A DNA stretch of 64,000 bases, taken from the NCBI GenBank assembly GCA_047967505.1, contig CM106540.1. One strand, written 5' to 3'. The notes under the pieces were generated by a model that saw nothing but the letters and a program-made list of their open reading frames with translations, searched no databases and was not told the DNA's origin. The number at the start of each line of letters is the position of its first letter. The stretch's first letter is position 1. Source of the stretch: Dipteris shenzhenensis (lineage: Eukaryota > Polypodiophyta > Polypodiopsida > Gleicheniales). Shown one piece after another: positions 42,341 through 53,055 of this stretch. Made by a program: the position numbers and the translations under genes.

Positions 42341-43741
42341 GATGCAAATGAAACAAAATCCCAAATGCTAGTGCCTGCAAGAGAGAATCACACCAAATAC
42401 CAGGTGCACCCAAATGTGTATGCCACAATAGAGTGAAATATCACCAAAACTCAAAGCTCAAAGCATCAAAAGATGCATCTGACTCACGTGCATTACTATG
42501 CATCCATATGAGCAAATCTAGCCCAAAAGAAAATGCCAATAAGTGCCAAATGACTCAAGCATAAACACCGTCCACTGGCATATGCATCAATAATGTCTCA
42601 TCCAAGAGAGCATAGCACTATCAGTGCATCACCTGCAATGTGTCAAAGCTATCCCTCAGCATAAAATAGCATCCATGTGCAAAGCGTCCATAAAAAATAG
42701 CATCCCACAAGGCAATTTGGGCCTATAAGCGCATCCAATAAGGACCGTAATGCATCCAAATGGCCTATAAATCATCCACTGCAACCCAATGCATACCACG
42801 AATGAGCGCACCTGCAACGAGAGTGATCTGCATAAGGTATGTTCAAGAAATCATAGTCCCACGGTAATGACCGCTACTGAAAATAAAACCTGAGATGACT
42901 CAAAACATGGGTACCATTGCATAATCGAAATTAGCAAGAAAATCTACAAATATCTCTCTTCTACCAGAACTCCAAAATCCCAACCGATGAGTGAGAAATG
43001 GGAGTCAACACTTATCCACTGCCATGTGGCATAAATCTAAGGTTTCAAAACCTTAGAATGAAAAATGCATAACAGAGAGACGAAATCGAATACACAGAGA
43101 TCTATAACTCTAAAAATCCTCCACCGAATTGTGCAAGAGCTGACAAGTAGGGGTTTTTGGGCGTCCGAAATGCAATGGGATAGACGGTTTTGGAAACCGT
43201 GGTCTCAATCACTGGGTCCAACACTCGGACTGAAAAACGTTTTTGGAAACAGAGCTATTTGTAAACTCCACCGGAGTTCGAATGATGAGCAACATAGAAG
43301 TTTCAGGACCTCCTGAGTCCACGGGAACTGACAGATCTGCAAATGGTTGCTCCAAACTTGAGTTCCAACACCCAGGCAAAAAACGCAGAAACTGACACAG
43401 TGAGTCAGAAATCCAATGAAATGATCCCAGATTCAAGAATGAAGGTGTTTCCAAGCTCTTGAAGTGAAGTGGACACCAAAAGCAAGCAATAGTTGCCTCT
43501 ACAAGTCAATATGGAGTCTCTATCATCGAACAGAACAGGGAAAGCTCAAAAAACGACTTTTTCTTTGAAAACACTTAACAGGCTCTCAAAACCACTGCGC
43601 AAAACCAAAGTGACTTTTCCAAAGGTTCCTCCAAGGTCTTTGCACACTCGGATGCAAGTAAAGTCGCCCACAAAGCTTCTTCTTCCTCCCACAGAGCTGC
43701 TGAGCTTCAAGCATTCACGCACGCTTAGCTAGATCACCTGG
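42341..43741 (-). other. Copia C1 5' leader
   Basis: The right part (about 42800-43740) is the reverse complement of the copia C2 leader 51053-51982. The left part (42430-42830) holds many scattered GCATCCA/GCATCAA words, a degenerate repeat. No protein gene was seen. Confidence 0.75.
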
Positions 43742-43753
43742 GCTCTGATACCA
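43742..43753 (-). other. Copia C1 primer-binding site
   Basis: GCTCTGATACCA (element strand TGGTATCAGAGC), two bases from the LTR, matching initiator Met-tRNA. Confidence 0.9.
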
Positions 43754-43755
43754 AT

Positions 43756-43891
43756 TGAGAGTGCTCTCAACGGAAGCAAGAACGGAAGAGGGAGAGAGAG
43801 AGAGAGAGACAGAGAGACAGAGAGCAACAAGTTTTGGTGGGTGCAGATCCACTCTAATCTTCTTTTTCATTCATTTATATATGTGTTTGAG
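43756..43891 (-). repeat. Copia C1 5' LTR, truncated
   Basis: Starts TGAGAGTGCTCTCA and follows the LTR as far as TGTGTTTGAG, then switches at 43892 into plus-strand RNase H of the same family. About 40-50 bp of the LTR outer end are lost. Confidence 0.88.
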
Positions 43892-43892
43892 T

Positions 43893-44637
43893 CTATGAGG
43901 TACATGAAGGGTACCAAGGAGATGTGCATCTTCTTTGGTAGAGGAGACATGTGTGTACTTGGGTACACAGATTCAGACTATGCAGGGCATGTGGATAGTA
44001 GGAGATCCACTTCTCATTGTGTGTTCACCTTTGCAGGTGGCGCAGTGTCGTGGATGTCTCACGCACAGAAGTGCATTGCTTTGTCTACCACAAAGGCTGA
44101 GTATGTTGCAGCAACAGAGGGTTGCAAGGAGGCTATATGGCTTGATCAGGTAGTGGGAGATTTGGGGATTCATACAGGTGTACCGACATTGCATAGTGAT
44201 TCCACGAGTGCTATTCAGCTAGCACGGAATTTGGTGTTTCATGCAAAGAACAAACACATTGAGGTCAGGTACCATTTCATCAGGGAGGTAGTTGAGGACA
44301 AGCTCATAGAACTTGTCAAGGTTCATACAGATGATAACGCTATAGATATGCTCACGAAGAGTCTACCTAGTCAGCGGTTTGAGTAATGTCGTGTATTGAT
44401 GGGCATTGGATAGTATGCTCACTGGTTGTTCTCCCTTAAAGGCACATTGTCCTTTAAGTGGGAGGTTGTGGGGCTAAAGGTTACTGTGCCTTTACCTCGG
44501 TTATGTACAATACTCAAACACATATATAAATGAATGAAAAAAAGAAGATTAGGGTGTTTTGCACCCACCAAAACTTGTGTGGCTCTCTGTTTTTCTCTCC
44601 CTCTTCCATTCTTGCTTCTGTTGAGAGCGCACTCTCA
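43893..44637 (+). pseudogene. Copia C3 RNase H and 3' LTR stump
   Basis: Plus-strand RNase H (RYMKGTKEMCIFFGRGDM, GYTDSDYAGHVDSRRS, KAEYVAATEG, LHSDSTSAIQLARN, DMLTKSLPSQ) to a stop at 44386, then a 3' LTR at 44467-44637 (TGTGGGGCTAAAGG ... CACTCTCA). It lacks RT and everything upstream. An ATG at 43841 lies inside the C1 LTR, so the 181-codon frame there is a chance fusion. Its 3' flank (ATATGGCTG) is shared with copia C2, as part of the duplicated block. Confidence 0.88.
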
Positions 44638-45548
44638 ATATGGCTGTGCACATAGCTTTATTACGGTTGCATCAGACGTATGAAAGGGATCTCAAGGAGC
44701 CAGCAAGCTTCCTCAAGTAGCGCAACCTCCACAGCGGACCTTCCGTTGCCACAAGCCTCCTATGTGCCTCCATGCACACTCTACAACATCTCCTCTGCAA
44801 CCAGCTTCAGCAAAACAGAAAGCCTACCATGACCCTCTCTTGCAAGGCAGCTCCCATCAACGCCGGCTCCTTGCTGCTCACATACAACACCCACCAAACG
44901 GCCCCCCATGGCTTCAGTGAAACACAAAGAGCAGTGCCTTGCTACTCCAGCATCAAAGCTAACTAGCCCGCGACACAAATGGCAGATGGCATGAGATAAA
45001 AGCATGTCTCCATTGATGCTTTAATTTGGTCGACTATTTAAGACTCCTCCCTCTATCGCTCTCTTCTATCCATAGACTCAATTGCACATGGATTCCATCA
45101 TTTCCTTTCATCACTCTCCATCTACACTTTAATTTTGTTCACTATGTAAGGATCCCCTCTACTTTCTATCCATAGCAAATTCTCAAGGATACAATTCCAT
45201 GAGTTTTAACAAACTAGACAAAGCAATTCCACACTTGTATCCAAGGCACTTCAATGAATATTCAACTTGACTATTCAATGAGCAGCTCCATCCAAAATTA
45301 CATGTTTTGCTTCTACCTTCATTAGTGAAAGTAGGTTGATTTTCCTCTATCTATGCAGGCAAACAAAAGCAAGGCAAAGTAAAAAGATGGCAATGCCAAA
45401 AAGCTAGGCAATGTGGGGTAAAATGAGCAAAGGAGAATTGACTAAGGCAAAATAAGAATGCAAAATATCAAAGAAAAACAAATGAAGCAACAAGCAAAGT
45501 AAAGTAATGGAAAGCTAGAAAGTACGAGAGGGATGACATCGAGGCTGG
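44638..45548. other. Upstream region of dirigent gene 1, no gene seen
   Basis: No protein gene recognised. A short duplicated motif (CTTTAATTTGGTCGACTATTTAAG near 45020; CTTTAATTTTGTTCACTATGTAAGG near 45125) and an A/G-rich part (45350-45530) are visible. It is conserved in the second block copy at 60763-61660. Confidence 0.5.
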
Positions 45549-46380
45549 CATAAAAAGAATTAAGCCATAATGCATGTGGATGACACATGAACAATTGGGA
45601 ACTTGGAAAAATACCATAAGCTATAATGGAAGATTGTAGTCATTGGATATAAAAAGGGTTAGAGGCCCTTCCCACTATCCCAGCCGAATCTTTTTGGGTA
45701 GTGGGGAGGCATGTGTGGCTAGGAGGGGGGGGAGTGGGACCTCCCATACTCGATGCTCCTTTCGCTACCATGTGGCAACATCTGCAATGATGGCCATAAT
45801 TATATCATGGTAACAGAGCTAGCGGTTGGCCTACGGACTGTGGGCGTAACATGTGTATTGGCCCGACATTCAGTGATCTCTGACAGACGGCGGCGACTGT
45901 GTATGAAAGCCTTTGTGCACAATTCTCTGACAGCTGTTGCTCTATGTGTGCTTATAGAACAAGGCGGCTAAGTTAGGGAAAGTATTTGGCGTGGTTTTCA
46001 AGGCAGCTGACAAAGGGGTGATGGCCTGTGTAGTTTGCATGTGTTCTTGGCTTGTGAATGGCCATATTTTGAAGGGCTCTCGTATTCCATGTGTGTGATG
46101 GGATGACCTTGTGCAGGCCCTAAGGGGGTCAGATTTGAGGCATCTGGATACTTGCTTGGAAATAGGTGCCTTTGTGTGGCCCAAACCCCTCGAATGGCAT
46201 AAAAAGAATTGTGTGGGTGACGTGTGGAGAATTGGGACCTTGGAATAATCTCATCTCATAAGCTATAATGGAAGATTGTAGTCCTTGAATATAAGGGAGG
46301 CCATGCGTGCCTAGGAGGCCATCGGTGCTCCTTTCGCTGCCATGTGGCATTATCTGCAGTGATGGCCAGAATTATTTCTC
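45549..46380 (+). repeat. Imperfect direct repeat upstream of dirigent gene 1
   Basis: 45549-45800 and 46196-46375 share GGCATAAAAAGAATT, GAACAATTGGGA-like and ATAAGCTATAATGGAAGATTG blocks, and CTCCTTTCGCTRCCATGTGG, in the same order. Copy 2 of the block has the same pair near 61665-61910 and 62310-62485. Function unknown. Confidence 0.8.
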
Positions 46381-46611
46381 TTGTGAGTAATCAAGACTCA
46401 CAAAATACATTGTGGAATGAAAGTAAACGAAGACTTTTGCATTCATATTGAAATCCTTTGCACATAGCAACATAATAAGAGCACATGTGTGCTTCGAAGA
46501 TAGAGAACACAACGCTCGCGACGTAATAAGGGCAAGTCTTTTGAGTGCGACTGCTCTTTAGAATAAGGGGTAATTTGCCTGTATACGTTACGCGTACAAG
46601 GTTTTTCTTCG

Positions 46612-46621
46612 GTCAATTGAC
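46612..46621 (+). promoter_or_regulatory. Paired W-box-like palindrome
   Basis: GTCAATTGAC joins two inverted TTGAC cores, the binding core of WRKY factors, about 79 bp upstream of the TATA box. Identical in gene 2. Binding is inference. Confidence 0.45.
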
Positions 46622-46699
46622 GTAGACATCTGAGTATGCGTAAATTAACCAACAACCTCCGTGGAAACTTTCGGAAACATTCACCCGCCTCTTTCTCTT

Positions 46700-46706
46700 T
46701 ATAAAA
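46700..46706 (+). promoter_or_regulatory. TATA box of dirigent gene 1
   Basis: TATAAAA, 127 bp before the chosen ATG, preceded by a CT-rich stretch. Confidence 0.75.
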
Positions 46707-46832
46707 GCAAGAAGAGGTTTTGGCCTCCTCACCCGAACTACATTAAGGCTTACCCAGTACCTCCATACATCGCTCCAGCCTCCCAGTACCCTTCTCATTC
46801 TCTGCAACTTGCTGCTTCCTATATTTGCACTT

Positions 46833-47396
46833 ATGGCCAACTCCAGCATCGCCTTCTTCCTCGGGCTCACCCTCGCCCTTTCAGCCCTCCTCAGCCCGCC
46901 TCATCAACTGCTGGCCGCTGCCAAGACCGCCCACAAACCCCACTCCCTCGACTTCTACATGTACATAGCCGTGCAGAATAACACTTATCTCGACAACCCC
47001 GCCCCCTTCACTGCCATCCAGTCGGCCCAACCGGTCCAGGCCCAGAATTATTCCTTCGGGATCATTCATACCTTCGATAACCCCCTCACCTCCACTGCTT
47101 CTCTCAACTCCCCGCAATTGGGCCGCGTCCAGGGATGGTATGGGGACGCTGGCAAGGAGATCCTAACCCTTTTCCTCGTACAGACGTTCACCTTCGCCAC
47201 CCCGCACTACAATGGCTCCCTTAGTCTAGTGGGCGTAGATGTTGCCACGGATGCTGTCAAGTATGCTCCCATCGTGGGTGGCACCGGGGACTTCGCCTAC
47301 GCCCGTGGAGTGGCGAAACAAACACTCGTCTCTACTGCGACAATCGACAGCCAAACTGTCTCTTGGTTCCATTTTTTTATTGAATTGAAATACTAG
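46833..47396 (+). CDS. Dirigent-family protein 1
   Basis: 187 codons, no intron, as usual for the family. Dirigent proteins are secreted beta-barrel proteins that steer stereoselective coupling of phenoxy radicals (lignans) or related cell-wall chemistry. Start chosen at ATG 46833 (MANSSIAFFLGL); the frame is open from 46809 but that codon is TTG. A signal peptide with a hydrophobic core spans residues 5-30. The domain shows FDNPLT (81-86), GRVQGWYG (97-104), YNGSL (126-130) and PIVGGTGDFAYARG (146-159), all family hallmarks. Three N-glycosylation sequons (N49, N72, N127) are present. The substrate cannot be told. It is intact, GC-richer than its surroundings, and duplicated at 62946. Confidence 0.93.
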   Translation: MANSSIAFFLGLTLALSALLSPPHQLLAAAKTAHKPHSLDFYMYIAVQNNTYLDNPAPFTAIQSAQPVQAQNYSFGIIHTFDNPLTSTASLNSPQLGRVQGWYGDAGKEILTLFLVQTFTFATPHYNGSLSLVGVDVATDAVKYAPIVGGTGDFAYARGVAKQTLVSTATIDSQTVSWFHFFIELKY

Positions 47397-47526
47397 GCAA
47401 TTGTCATCTGCGGCCACCTATCAGTCTTGGCATGGCGTCTACAAACGCGATCCCGCCGAGGGTATTCGATATTCTTTGATCAGCGAGTCCAACACTTGCA
47501 AGTATTTTTTTGTGGAATTTTGGAAA

Positions 47527-47532
47527 AATAAA
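47527..47532 (+). terminator. Poly(A) signal of dirigent gene 1
   Basis: AATAAA, 131 bp after the stop codon. Same spacing (one base more) in gene 2. Confidence 0.55.
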
Positions 47533-47539
47533 AGATTCT

Positions 47540-48379
47540 ATTAAACAAGTACCAATAAATCTGACTACTGACCGAACGTGGCGAATCGATTCGATCTCTT
47601 GATACAACGACTTCACCACGTTTTTGCTTATCAATCGTAGCTCTCAAATCTCCCTTGAATCCCTTATATTTCAAAAGCTGCAACGCACGCAGGGAGGTCG
47701 CCTCTTTCAAGATATAAAATCAAGTGTAAAGCAGAACCTACTGCCGTGCAGGTGTTCTTCATATTTTATTAATTACGCTCACACCAATATAGTCCAAGCC
47801 AATAGATATTGTGAGTTCGGAAAAAGCCCTTCGATTTATGTGTGCTTTAAAAAACAGAAGACCAAATCGAACAGATTTAATTATGCTGGCATCCAAGTTC
47901 AAGGAAACACCAAGAAAGCATTCTCCTCTGTTCAAAACGTCCAATTTGGAGTTAAAAACTTCATTTTCCAAAGGGTAGTATTGGTAGATGTAAGCTAGCC
48001 CTCGTCTGCCCTTCCTACTTGTTCTACCTTCTTAGGTCTTATCTTCACGACAACAAATTATTCGGTTAATACTGTCCACGGAGATCTTTGGATAGAGGAC
48101 ACAATAATTCAACGTAGCCTTAGCGAGCTGGTAGAAACACACTTGCAAAACGTCGAATTTTAGGAAGCGTGCAGTAGTACCAGTCAACCATCTGAGGGAA
48201 CGAAAGTAATGCTAGAAGATGTGTGAGAGTCTAAGAGACAAAGATCAAAAAGTGTTGGCCGCCTGATGATAATGCTAGGACGCTTTGGTTTGTCCGTAGC
48301 GGGTGGTACGGGCCCCACTACGCCGGAGACGAATTTCCAGTGTCGGAGGTGCATGAAACGCAGAGGTTTCACATATGTG
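47540..48379. other. Downstream of dirigent gene 1, no gene seen
   Basis: Short open frames on both strands without recognisable domains. An antisense frame intact in the second block copy (63506-63829) is broken here by indels near 47411 and 47620. Confidence 0.5.
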
Positions 48380-48900
48380 CAATGTGCACAAGCCTAGAAG
48401 AGAACTGCAGCCCATTCATGTAATGCTTTATAGAATATTCAGCCCGAAAGGAGGAGTGCTCTATCAAGTCGCCCAAAACCTAGCATTTTAGTGACAGATT
48501 AAACCCAACGACCTTGGCAACTCTAGTATGTCTAATGTTACGCCACTCTCTATCAAGTGGTTCTGGAAGAGGAGAAGTCACCCAAAACCCAGCATTTTAG
48601 TGACGGATTCAACCCAAGGACCTTAGCAACGTTAGTATGTCTAATGTTACTATGATCACAAGTCCAAAACAAATGTTCCGATGTTTCAAGCCACGTGTGA
48701 CATCCGCAACAAAGACCATCTAATGGCCTCCTGTGCCTAGGTCTTTCACCAGTCAGAGCTCCAACAAAAACTTAACTAGTCCATCATCGAGAGGAGTAAG
48801 AATAGATTCAGAAGCAATGCAATTTGGTGACATAGAACCCAATTTCCCTTATTCAACAAAATGAATGTTGATGCGAGGAGTAATTTCTCTATAGAATTTC
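48380..48900 (-). pseudogene. LINE C-terminal zf-RVT fragment
   Basis: The minus strand reads GERPRHRRPLDGLCCGC, then W-LETSEHLFWTCDHS: the C-x2-C...H-x-F-x-x-C pattern of the zinc-binding region at the end of plant LINE RT proteins. NIRHT-x-VAKV-x-G-x-N-x-SLKC then occurs twice in a row, an internal duplication of about 100 bp. Stops and frame changes are present. Confidence 0.75.
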
Positions 48901-49439
48901 TAGCCTAGGCAAAAAACAACCCAGTCTTTCTATCTATTATGATCAAGCGAGATACATGGCCAATAAATAGCCAAAAGCACCTTTGTGTGGCATTCCACTG
49001 TTTCTTCAGGCCCAAGGGAAGGCCTATAAGAAAGACTCATTAGGTTTTCCGGCCTATAAGAAAGACCCATTAGGTTTTCCCAACCTCCAAGGTAGAGAAG
49101 ACCTAAGATCCACCATTTCATGTGCCTAATCTCAACCATATCATGGGATATGCATCATGTCTAGATAATATTCACAAACTTTTAGTGAATTACCAGCCAG
49201 CCTACATTGGCCATCTTAATTAAGTATAGTTCCTAGGATTCTCTAAGACACAGGCTATCAATGAAGGTTGTAGAAAAAATGTATGGCCATTTTACCCTTA
49301 CTAAATTGCATTGGTATTTTAATCACCTCAGTAAACACAGAGCTATGATATAAGATGGCATTAACAAAGAAACATTGGCTAAATTCTAAAATGATGTGGA
49401 AAGCAAGATCTTGGATTTCTACAACCAATTCTAGAAAGG
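48901..49439. other. No gene recognised
   Basis: AT-rich. A 30-bp direct duplication (GGCCTATAAGAAAGACYCATTAG) lies near 49021-49080. It may be decayed LINE sequence. Confidence 0.4.
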
Positions 49440-50830
49440 AGGCATCATGCGTAATTCTTGGGCTCAGGGTAGAATAGTTTTGCTACATAGGCAAGACTCT
49501 TTTCTATAAAATAAGTATTGTCGATCGATTTGTTTATGTGACTGATATATACAATAATATTGACCATGTCCCTTCAGTGGGGGAAATTATGAGAGTGAGG
49601 ATTATGCCATGGTTTTGTTGGGTGTTGAATGAAGTAGCCTGGGACTTCATCCACATTATGCTACAATATCTCAAATTCTAGACAAAATGGGGCAACATAA
49701 TCTCCTTCTTAGGAGAGGGCAATGGAATTGAATTTTTGGATGGTCTTTTTGCACTGATACCCATTTTTAGGGGCATTAGACAAGGATCTCCTCTAAGCTA
49801 CTACTTTTTGCAAAGCTAAGCCTACTAACTTTTGCAGCGGCAACTCATCCATTGTTATGCAAATTAAAGTCTCTTAGGAATTATAGGTGTATTGAAGTCC
49901 TTGAGTTACCTTCACGATATCAATCTTTAGGCTAGGCATTTAATGACATGCTCATGGCTCTAAAAGCTCACCAAAAACATGGAATATGCTATACGATTAC
50001 TAGATATTTTCTCTATTGCTACAGCTGTGCAATATAAACTAAGTATAAACTGGGAGAAAACCCAGATTCTATCATTGAAAGGTAACTCAATGAAACACTC
50101 CTCTTGGAGCAATAGATGCAAAAGATGTTGGAAAGGTAAGTAGATACCTAGGATATCTAATAGGTCACTCCTATCATGTATCCTTTCACATGGATCTTGG
50201 AGAAAATGTGATAAAAGCTATTGGGTTGGAAGCATATTCATTGTCCTTTACATGTAAGGCTAAAGGTTTTCCAAGGAATGTTTGAGTCATAATTCTATTT
50301 TATTTACCTTGGCTCACATGGAAGAGAACGCATTCAAAGAAACTTGAATCTGGCTTTAATTTAGTCTTTTTGGTTTGGTGATCCTTATGGGAAGTGCAAT
50401 GCCAGCATAAGTTGGAGAATTATATATCTTACTTAAGATAGAGGTAGGTTAGAGTTTTTTATCTTTCGAATCATCTTATAGCTTGAAGATTTGATATGCT
50501 TAGTCATTGCTAGGAATGTCATCATCCATGATTACATATTCTTGAAGCTCTCTTGTTGTAGAACTGGGAAGTATTTGAATACTTGATTGATAACCTTGTT
50601 CTCTCTATGACTATTACCAAAGTCAAGTTGGTTGGTCTACCAGGCACTATAATCATGTATTGGGAGTTCCTTGTTCGGTCGAGGATTTTTCAATGCAACC
50701 ATTGATTCAATTGGTGGTGCATGTACAACTACTACTCTCTTTCTTTAATCAGTTGGACCTTGGCAAGGCTCCAAGCTTCTTACACCAATTGATTAAGGAG
50801 TCTAGACGGAGCCAAAATTTCATATCTATG
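49440..50830 (+). pseudogene. LINE reverse transcriptase pseudogene
   Basis: The reading switches among the three plus-strand frames but keeps the LINE order: EIMRVRIMPW, FLDGLFALIPIFRGIRQGSPLS (the RT G-I-R-Q-G-x-P-L-S segment) near 49730-49800, SINWEKTQILSLKGNS near 50040-50090, and a decayed thumb region to about 50830. The catalytic ADD triad cannot be found. Many stops. It ends where copia C2 begins (50848). Confidence 0.82.
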
Positions 50831-50847
50831 ACTCCAATGAGTAATCC

Positions 50848-50964
50848 TGTGGGGGTTAAAGGTCACTGTGCCTTTACCCCGGTTATGTACAATACTCAAA
50901 CACATATATAAATGAATGAAAAAGAAGATTAGGGTGGTTCTGCACCCACCAAAACTTGTGGCTT

Positions 50965-51002
<38 letters not shown>

Positions 51003-51037
51003 TTCCGTTCTTGCTTCCGTTGAGAGCACTAGTCTCA
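50848..51037 (+). repeat. Copia C2 5' LTR
   Basis: 190 bp, TGTGGGGGTTAAAGG ... GTCTCA, including a (TC)n run near 50969-50998. Primer-binding site follows after two bases. Confidence 0.9.
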
Positions 51038-51039
51038 AC

Positions 51040-51052
51040 TGGTATCAGAGCC
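51040..51052 (+). other. Copia C2 primer-binding site
   Basis: TGGTATCAGAGCC, complementary to initiator Met-tRNA. Confidence 0.92.
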
Positions 51053-51983
51053 CGGGTGATCTAGCTGAGCGTGCGTGAATGGTTGAAGCTCAGCAGCTCT
51101 GTGGGAGGAAGGAGAAGCTTTGTGGGCGACTTTACTTGCATCCAAGTATGCAGAGACCTTAGAGGAACCTTTGGAAAAGTCACTTTGGTTTTGCGAAGTG
51201 GTTTTGAGAGCCTGTTAAGTGTTTTCAAAGAAAAAGTCGTTTTTTGAGGTTTTCCCTGTTCCGTTCGATGACAGAGACTCCATATTGACTTGTAGAGGCA
51301 ACTATTGCTTGCTTTTGGTGTCCACTTCACTTCAAGAGCTTGGAAACACCTTCATTCTTGAATCTGGGATCATTTCATTAGAATTCTGACTCACTGTGTC
51401 AGTTTCTGCTTTTTTTGCCCGGGTGTTGGAACTCAAGTTTGGAGCAACCATTTGTAGATCTGTCAGTTCCGGTGGACTCAGGAGGTCCTGAAACTTCTAT
51501 GTTGCTCATCATTCGCACTCCGGTGGAGTTTACAAATAGCTCTGTTTCCAAAAACGTTTTTCAATCCGAGTGTTGGACCCAGTGATTGAGACCACGGTTT
51601 CCAAAACCATCTGTCCCATTACATTTCGGACGCCCAAAAACCCCTACCTGTTAGTTCTTGCGCAATTCGGTGGAGGATTTTCAGAGTTATAGATCTCTGT
51701 GTATTCGATTTCGTCTCTCTGTTATGCATTTTTCATTCTAAGGTTTTGAAACCTTAGATTTATGCCACATGGCAATGGATAAGTGTTGACTCCCATTTCT
51801 CACTCATCGGTTGGGATTTTGGAGTTCTGGTAGAAGAGAGATATTTGCAGATTTTCTTGTTGATTCCGATTATGCAATGGCGCCCATGTTTTGAGGCATC
51901 TCAGGTTCTATTTTCAGTAGTGGTCATTACCGTGGGACTATGATTTCTTGAGCATACCTTATGCAGATCACTCTCGTTGCAGT
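51053..51983 (+). other. Copia C2 5' leader
   Basis: Near-identical to the reverse complement of the C1 leader 42800-43740. No credible protein. The match ends at GTTGCAG (51982), where CACTA II-type sequence begins. Confidence 0.85.
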
Positions 51984-51994
51984 TTGAGCAGTGT

Positions 51995-52345
51995 GCGCTA
52001 TGCGTCTATATACACAACAAGACAAAGCACCCACAGACACGCACACAGACGCGTTTATTGAACTAAAAAAAAACTTACGGGTGCGTCTATTTGTGCATCT
52101 ATAGACCCACATCTAACAACGCATGTATATACCAGATGGACGCGTGTATAGACGCGCATCTAGATGCATAAATAGATGCTCTGCTAAAAAATTGAAAAAA
52201 TAAATAGACGCATCGTTAAATGCGTGTATAGATGCGTTTATAAATGATCTTATAGACGCATTTGTAGACACACAAATAAACGCTTCTCGAACAAATAGAC
52301 ATGTATATAGATGCGTTTATAGACACAATGATAGACGCGCTACAT
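51995..52345. repeat. CACTA II subterminal TAGACGC repeats, left
   Basis: More than ten copies of (A)TAGACGC or its complement GCGTCTA(T), about every 20-30 bp in both orientations. Short, dense, two-oriented repeats at an element end are typical TNPA-binding arrays. Confidence 0.75.
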
Positions 52346-52396
52346 GATTTTTCTATTATTATTTACAAAATGCTATGTATGTTGTGTATGCTATAT

Positions 52397-52644
52397 ACTC
52401 GGGGGGGTCACTCATCATATGTAACCCTATCACGTGAGTTCAAAAGAAGGATATTTTTTATTCCTAAAATTTACAGAAATAAATATACATAAGGGACTAT
52501 TTAAAATAGTTTTGGAAAAAATTTACACATTTGTATAGAAAAGGGGTACATTTTATTAATGAAAAAATTTACAGATAAGGGATTTTAAATATAGGCCTTG
52601 AACGCACATGATATAGAGGGTTTATACATAGTGACCCCCCCGAG
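52397..52644. mobile_element. MITE family A, copy 4
   Basis: 248 bp, TIR CTCGGGGGGGTCACT / AGTGACCCCCCCGAG. Target duplication GCTATATA at 52389-52396 and 52645-52652. Confidence 0.95.
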
Positions 52645-52652
52645 GCTATATA

Positions 52653-53055
52653 GTTACAAGAATCCCATTTCCACATTGTGTAATTCAATTCTTACAGCCA
52701 ACTGCATTTTAATTACAATTCCAAATAAAACATTACAACTCCAAAACACAATAAAATTAAAAGCTTAAAAAGTGCTTGTATGTATATATAGCACGAAGGT
52801 AAGCCACGTCATGTGGCTTCAAGTACAAAAAATAAGAGGAGTGTATATACAAGAGGCACGAAGCCAAGCCACTGGCTTTAAGTACAAAAAAGAGTAGCTA
52901 GCACTACTTCTATGACTAATCCTCGCTCCCTTCCATGCTCCCTTCTGCGCTCCCTTCTGTGCTCCCTTCTCCACCTCCTTCCTCGTCTTCTTCGTCTTCT
53001 TGTGTAGGGACCTCTAAACAAGGGACAACATATATCAATGTATGAAAAATCAAAT
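52653..53055. other. CACTA II 3' side of TNPA-like gene
   Basis: No gene. A direct repeat, GCACGAAGSYAAGCCAC, occurs near 52791 and 52856, and CTCCCTTC-type repeats lie at 52925-52985. Confidence 0.5.

Larger units (their letters stand above)
36422..43891 (-). mobile_element. Copia C1 with duplicated gag
   Basis: Minus-strand copia element: 3' LTR 36422-36590, RNase H, RT, integrase, protease, two gag copies, leader, primer-binding site 43742-43753, truncated 5' LTR 43756-43891. The 1.1-kb gag-protease unit is tandemly duplicated and the downstream copy carries two family A MITEs. The integrase has lost a catalytic Asp. The 5' LTR is cut and joined to plus-strand RNase H of another family member. 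Confidence 0.9.
43893..47881 (+). repeat. Segmental duplication, copy 1
   Basis: About 4.0 kb that matches 60019-64000 in the same orientation with few substitutions and small indels. It contains copia RNase H end, LTR, a 2-kb upstream region, the dirigent gene and its 3' flank. The match is still running when copy 2 reaches the window edge. Confidence 0.95.

Noticed and set aside
43841-43892. Natural start of a 181-codon RNase H gene
   Set aside because: The ATG lies in the reversed LTR of copia C1; the fusion to RNase H is a rearrangement joint.
45753-45971. 72-codon frame upstream of dirigent gene 1 (copy at 61870-62088)
   Set aside because: Conserved only because the block is duplicated; no domain, and the frame sits in a repeat module.
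46809-46832. Upstream start of dirigent gene 1 (and 62922 in gene 2)
   Set aside because: The codon is TTG, not ATG; a plant start there is unlikely. The ATG 24 bp later fits the signal peptide.
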